Source: Pseudomonadota bacterium (GTDB lineage: Bacteria > Pseudomonadota > Alphaproteobacteria > Rhizobiales > Rhizobiaceae). From it: a stretch of 6,735 nt of DNA. The stretch lies in NCBI GenBank assembly GCA_023444445.1, contig JAEXMK010000109.1:1-6735 (forward strand). Direction: 5' to 3'. The notes under the pieces are model-generated. The model made no database searches, was not told the origin of the DNA, and worked only from the letters and a program-made list of their open reading frames with translations. A program made the position numbers and the translations under genes. Below, piece by piece: positions 5,162-6,735 of the stretch (the stretch's first letter is position 1; every line of letters begins with the position of its first letter).

Positions 5162-5198
5162 CCTCCTTATCGCGGATTTACGCTTCACGGTAAGGAGG
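5162..5198 (+). promoter_or_regulatory. Hairpin sequestering the DUF2076 Shine-Dalgarno sequence
   Basis: CCTCCTTATCG (5162-5172) is complementary to CGGTAAGGAGG (5188-5198) over 11 bp with one U-G wobble (5170/5190), enclosing a 15-base loop. The 3' arm contains the whole AAGGAGG ribosome binding site (5192-5198), six bases before the ATG at 5205. The 5' arm imitates the anti-SD end of 16S rRNA. In mRNA starting upstream of 5162, the site would be hidden unless the stem opens. An RNA thermometer is one explanation; release by a ligand, small RNA or protein, or by translation arriving from hupE, are others. It does not follow the FourU pattern. Confidence 0.6.
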
Positions 5199-5204
5199 CA
5201 GCAT

Positions 5205-5957
5205 ATGTCACCGGAAGAAAGCCAGCTTCTCAAAGGCCTGTTCGAAAGAACCAAGGCCGCATCCGCCACCCCGCGCGACCGCGAGGCGGAAACTTTGATC
5301 GCAGACGCTGTACGCGATCAGCCCGCAGCTCCCTATTATCTCGCTCAGGCGGTGATCGTACAGGAGAAGGGTCTGGAGGCGGCAGCTGCCCATATCAAGC
5401 AGCTCGAAGAGCGCATCCACGCATTGGAAAGCGCTAATCCTGCCCCACAAGCCGCAGCGCAGGGTGGCTTTCTCAGTTCCATCTTCGGCACCGGCCAGCC
5501 GCAGCCACCAGCCCCGACACCTGCACCCGCTGCTGCTGCGCCAGCCTCGTGGCGCAATGATACCGCTGGCCAGACGGCCGGTCCGTGGGGATCGCAGGCA
5601 GCCCAGCAGCAGCCCGGTGGACCATGGGGTCAGCAGCCGGCAGCAGTCGGCCGGTCTGGCGGCGGTTTCCTGCAAGGTGCGCTCGGCACCGCGGCAGGCG
5701 TCGCAGGCGGCATGCTGCTGGCGAATTCGCTGAGCGGCATCTTCGGCAGCCACATGTCGTCGCTCGGCCTCGGCTCGCCCTTCGCGGGCAATAGCGGCAC
5801 CGGCAATGCGCCGGTCGAAGAAACGGTCATCAACAACTATTATGGTGACGGCTCAAACCCGCAGGATAACAATGACGACGATATCCAGCAGGCCGATTAC
5901 GACGACAGCGCCGATGATGCGGATTTCGATTCAGGCGACGATAGCTCGTTCGCCTGA
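5205..5957 (+). CDS. DUF2076 domain-containing protein, 250 aa
   Basis: This is a protein of the DUF2076 family, for which I know no established function. The N-terminal domain (1-76, starting MSPEESQLLKGLFERTK) is helical, with a probable coiled coil at about 48-76 (KQLEERIHALES). A Pro/Ala/Gln-rich linker (about 79-150) contains two GPWG units (126-129 and 139-142). A glycine-rich hydrophobic segment (GGGFLQGALGTAAGVAGGM, 152-170, continuing to about 176) could associate with membrane. The tail (about 213-247) is strongly acidic and rich in Asp, preceded by ETVINNYYG. There is no signal peptide. The start at 5205 follows a perfect AAGGAGG; an in-frame GTG at 5154 would add 17 residues but has no comparable SD. 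The ribosome site lies in a stable hairpin, suggesting translational control. Confidence 0.85.
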   Translation: MSPEESQLLKGLFERTKAASATPRDREAETLIADAVRDQPAAPYYLAQAVIVQEKGLEAAAAHIKQLEERIHALESANPAPQAAAQGGFLSSIFGTGQPQPPAPTPAPAAAAPASWRNDTAGQTAGPWGSQAAQQQPGGPWGQQPAAVGRSGGGFLQGALGTAAGVAGGMLLANSLSGIFGSHMSSLGLGSPFAGNSGTGNAPVEETVINNYYGDGSNPQDNNDDDIQQADYDDSADDADFDSGDDSSFA

Positions 5958-5976
5958 GCTTTTTATCACCTAAAGA

Positions 5977-6022
5977 GCCGGATCAGCCGCGGCCGCGATA
6001 AGTGGCAACGCCCTGATCCGGC
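5977..6022 (-). terminator. 10-bp inverted repeat at the queF 3' end, probable terminator
   Basis: GCCGGATCAG (5977-5986) and CTGATCCGGC (6013-6022) are perfectly complementary, with a 26-base loop that itself contains GCGGCCGC. In queF mRNA the stem spans the last codons and the TGA (5983-5985) and is followed by TCTTT, a short U-rich end. It lies in the convergent junction with the DUF2076 gene (stop 5957), where no other terminator is visible. It has no T-run in the plus direction. Confidence 0.5.
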
Positions 6023-6447
6023 AGCCATACGCCCTCGGGCGCCGGTCCAGTCTGCCAGAAGACGTCGATCGGAATGCCACCGCGCGGATACCAGTAGGCG
6101 CCGATACGCAGCCACTTCGGCTGCAGCAATTCCACCAGCCGCTTGGCGATATAGACCGAGCAATCCTCGTGGAATGCGCCATGGTTGCGGAAGGACTGCA
6201 GGAACAGCTTTAACGACTTCGATTCCACCAGAAAATCGCCGGGAATATAATCGATGACGATATGGGCGAAATCCGGCTGGCCGGTCATCGGGCAAAGCGA
6301 GGTGAACTCGGGCGCTGTAAAGCGTACGACATAATCGGTGCCAGCATTGCCGTTCGGCACTTTTTCAAGAACGGCCTTTTCCGGGCTCTCTGGCGTATCG
6401 ACCTTCGTGCCCAGCTGCGACAGGCCGGAAACATCCGTCACGGACAT
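5983..6447 (-). CDS. queF: NADPH-dependent preQ0 reductase QueF, 154 aa
   Basis: This cytoplasmic enzyme reduces the nitrile of 7-cyano-7-deazaguanine (preQ0) to the aminomethyl group of preQ1, the last free-base step of queuosine tRNA modification. It is the short single-domain type. Key residues are visible: the nucleophile Cys52 in [14 protein letters not shown], the general acid Asp59, the NADPH motif ESKSLK (75-80) and Glu94 in FHEDC, which binds substrate. All three catalytic positions sit three below the Bacillus numbering. The C terminus, [13 protein letters not shown], is complete. CAGGAG precedes the start at good spacing. It is 17 bp downstream of the cation transporter gene on the same strand, so it is probably the second gene of that operon. 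Other queuosine genes are not in the window. Confidence 0.95.
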   Translation of the reverse strand: MSVTDVSGLSQLGTKVDTPESPEKAVLEKVPNGNAGTDYVVRFTAPEFTSLCPMTGQPDFAHIVIDYIPGDFLVESKSLKLFLQSFRNHGAFHEDCSVYIAKRLVELLQPKWLRIGAYWYPRGGIPIDVFWQTGPAPEGVWLPDQGVATYRGRG

Positions 6448-6464
6448 GGAAAACTCCTGACTAT

Positions 6465-6735
6465 TTACACAATGACTTTGACGCCATGCGCCTTTTCGCC
6501 CTCAGGCTCGACGTGAATGGCAAGGCTGGCGCCCGGTATGACGTCCCTTATGGCATCTTCAAGGCGGTCGCAAATTTCATGCGCTTCGCTTACCGTCTTG
6601 ATGGCTGTAACGACGACGTGAAAATCGATAAAGGCGGCCGAACCGGCACGGCGAGTCCTGAGATCATGCACGCCGATAATGCCACCGGAATTGGCCGCAA
6701 TCGCCTTCTTGATCGCCTCGTCCTCTTCGGGTTCC
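6465..6735 (-). CDS. Cation diffusion facilitator transporter, C-terminal part (partial)
   Basis: The 5' part of this gene lies outside the window. The 89 visible residues are the cytoplasmic dimerisation domain of a FieF/YiiP-type divalent metal efflux transporter. They run from [12 protein letters not shown] through HDLRTRRAG and FIDFHVVV to [14 protein letters not shown] and [11 protein letters not shown]. The histidines in HDLRTR, DFHV, SEAH and AIHVE correspond to the metal-binding positions of this domain in E. coli YiiP. The reading frame is open to the window edge, so the GTG at 6669-6671 is an internal Val codon and not a start. It exports metals such as zinc, iron or manganese by proton antiport in the family; the substrate here is not determinable. 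It is transcribed toward queF. Confidence 0.88.
   Translation of the reverse strand, partial: EPEEDEAIKKAIAANSGGIIGVHDLRTRRAGSAAFIDFHVVVTAIKTVSEAHEICDRLEDAIRDVIPGASLAIHVEPEGEKAHGVKVIV

Noticed and set aside
5154..5204. In-frame GTG at 5154 as the DUF2076 start
   Set aside because: The DUF2076 family N terminus begins with MSPEE at 5205, which has a perfect AAGGAGG six bases upstream. The extra 17 residues would be encoded by the regulatory hairpin.
5208..5753. 181-codon minus-strand ORF opposite the DUF2076 gene
   Set aside because: It is an antisense shadow: low-complexity Arg/Cys/Ala composition, no family and no SD, while the plus strand has a strong SD and family match.
6448..6464. preQ1 riboswitch before queF
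   Set aside because: Only 17 bp separate queF from the upstream gene, holding just the ribosome binding site, so there is no room for an aptamer.
6465..6671. Separate 68-residue protein starting at GTG 6671
   Set aside because: The frame stays open to the window edge and the upstream residues continue the same transporter C-terminal domain, so the GTG is an internal Val codon.

Overview
This window looks like chromosomal DNA of an alphaproteobacterium, most likely of the Rhizobium/Agrobacterium group. That is an inference from the GC-rich coding sequence, the sigma-F/NrsF-type ECF pair, brnTA, the HupE and DUF2076 proteins and the single-domain QueF; no species-level marker is present. The genes are densely packed. 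There is no tRNA, rRNA, insertion sequence or CRISPR array.

Left edge (1-720, minus strand): a good sigma-70 promoter reads leftward into a 39-codon ORF with five leucines clustered in eight codons. It looks like a leaderless leader-peptide/attenuator region whose structural gene lies outside the window. Next comes a brnT-brnA toxin-antitoxin pair, with toxin and antitoxin overlapping by 20 bases.

722-3171 (minus strand): a BenE-family permease lies downstream of an ECF sigma factor gene and an NrsF/DUF1109 anti-sigma gene, which overlap as ATGA. Divergent to the sigma gene is a small secreted methionine-rich MXKDX-repeat protein (3357-3614, plus). The intergenic region carries two opposed GTAAC...CGAA boxes that resemble the Caulobacter SigF promoter. 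The picture is an autoregulated stress module: a membrane anti-sigma with exactly two cysteines, its sigma factor, and a periplasmic Met-rich effector. A strong bidirectional terminator (3630-3667) closes the effector gene and the convergent clpP-like gene.

3686-5957: a divergent ClpP-family peptidase (minus) and a HupE/UreJ-type metal permease (plus) flank a 246-bp divergent control region. After hupE comes a DUF2076 protein (plus) whose perfect Shine-Dalgarno sequence is locked in an 11-bp hairpin, a candidate RNA thermometer or other translational switch.

Right edge (5977-6735, minus): a cation diffusion facilitator (C-terminal part only) is followed after 17 bp by queF, the preQ0 reductase of queuosine synthesis. 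queF ends inside a 10-bp inverted repeat.

The strongest candidates for unreported biology are the SD-sequestering hairpin of the DUF2076 gene, the leaderless Leu-rich ORF at the left edge, and the paired ECF promoters with the Met-rich effector.
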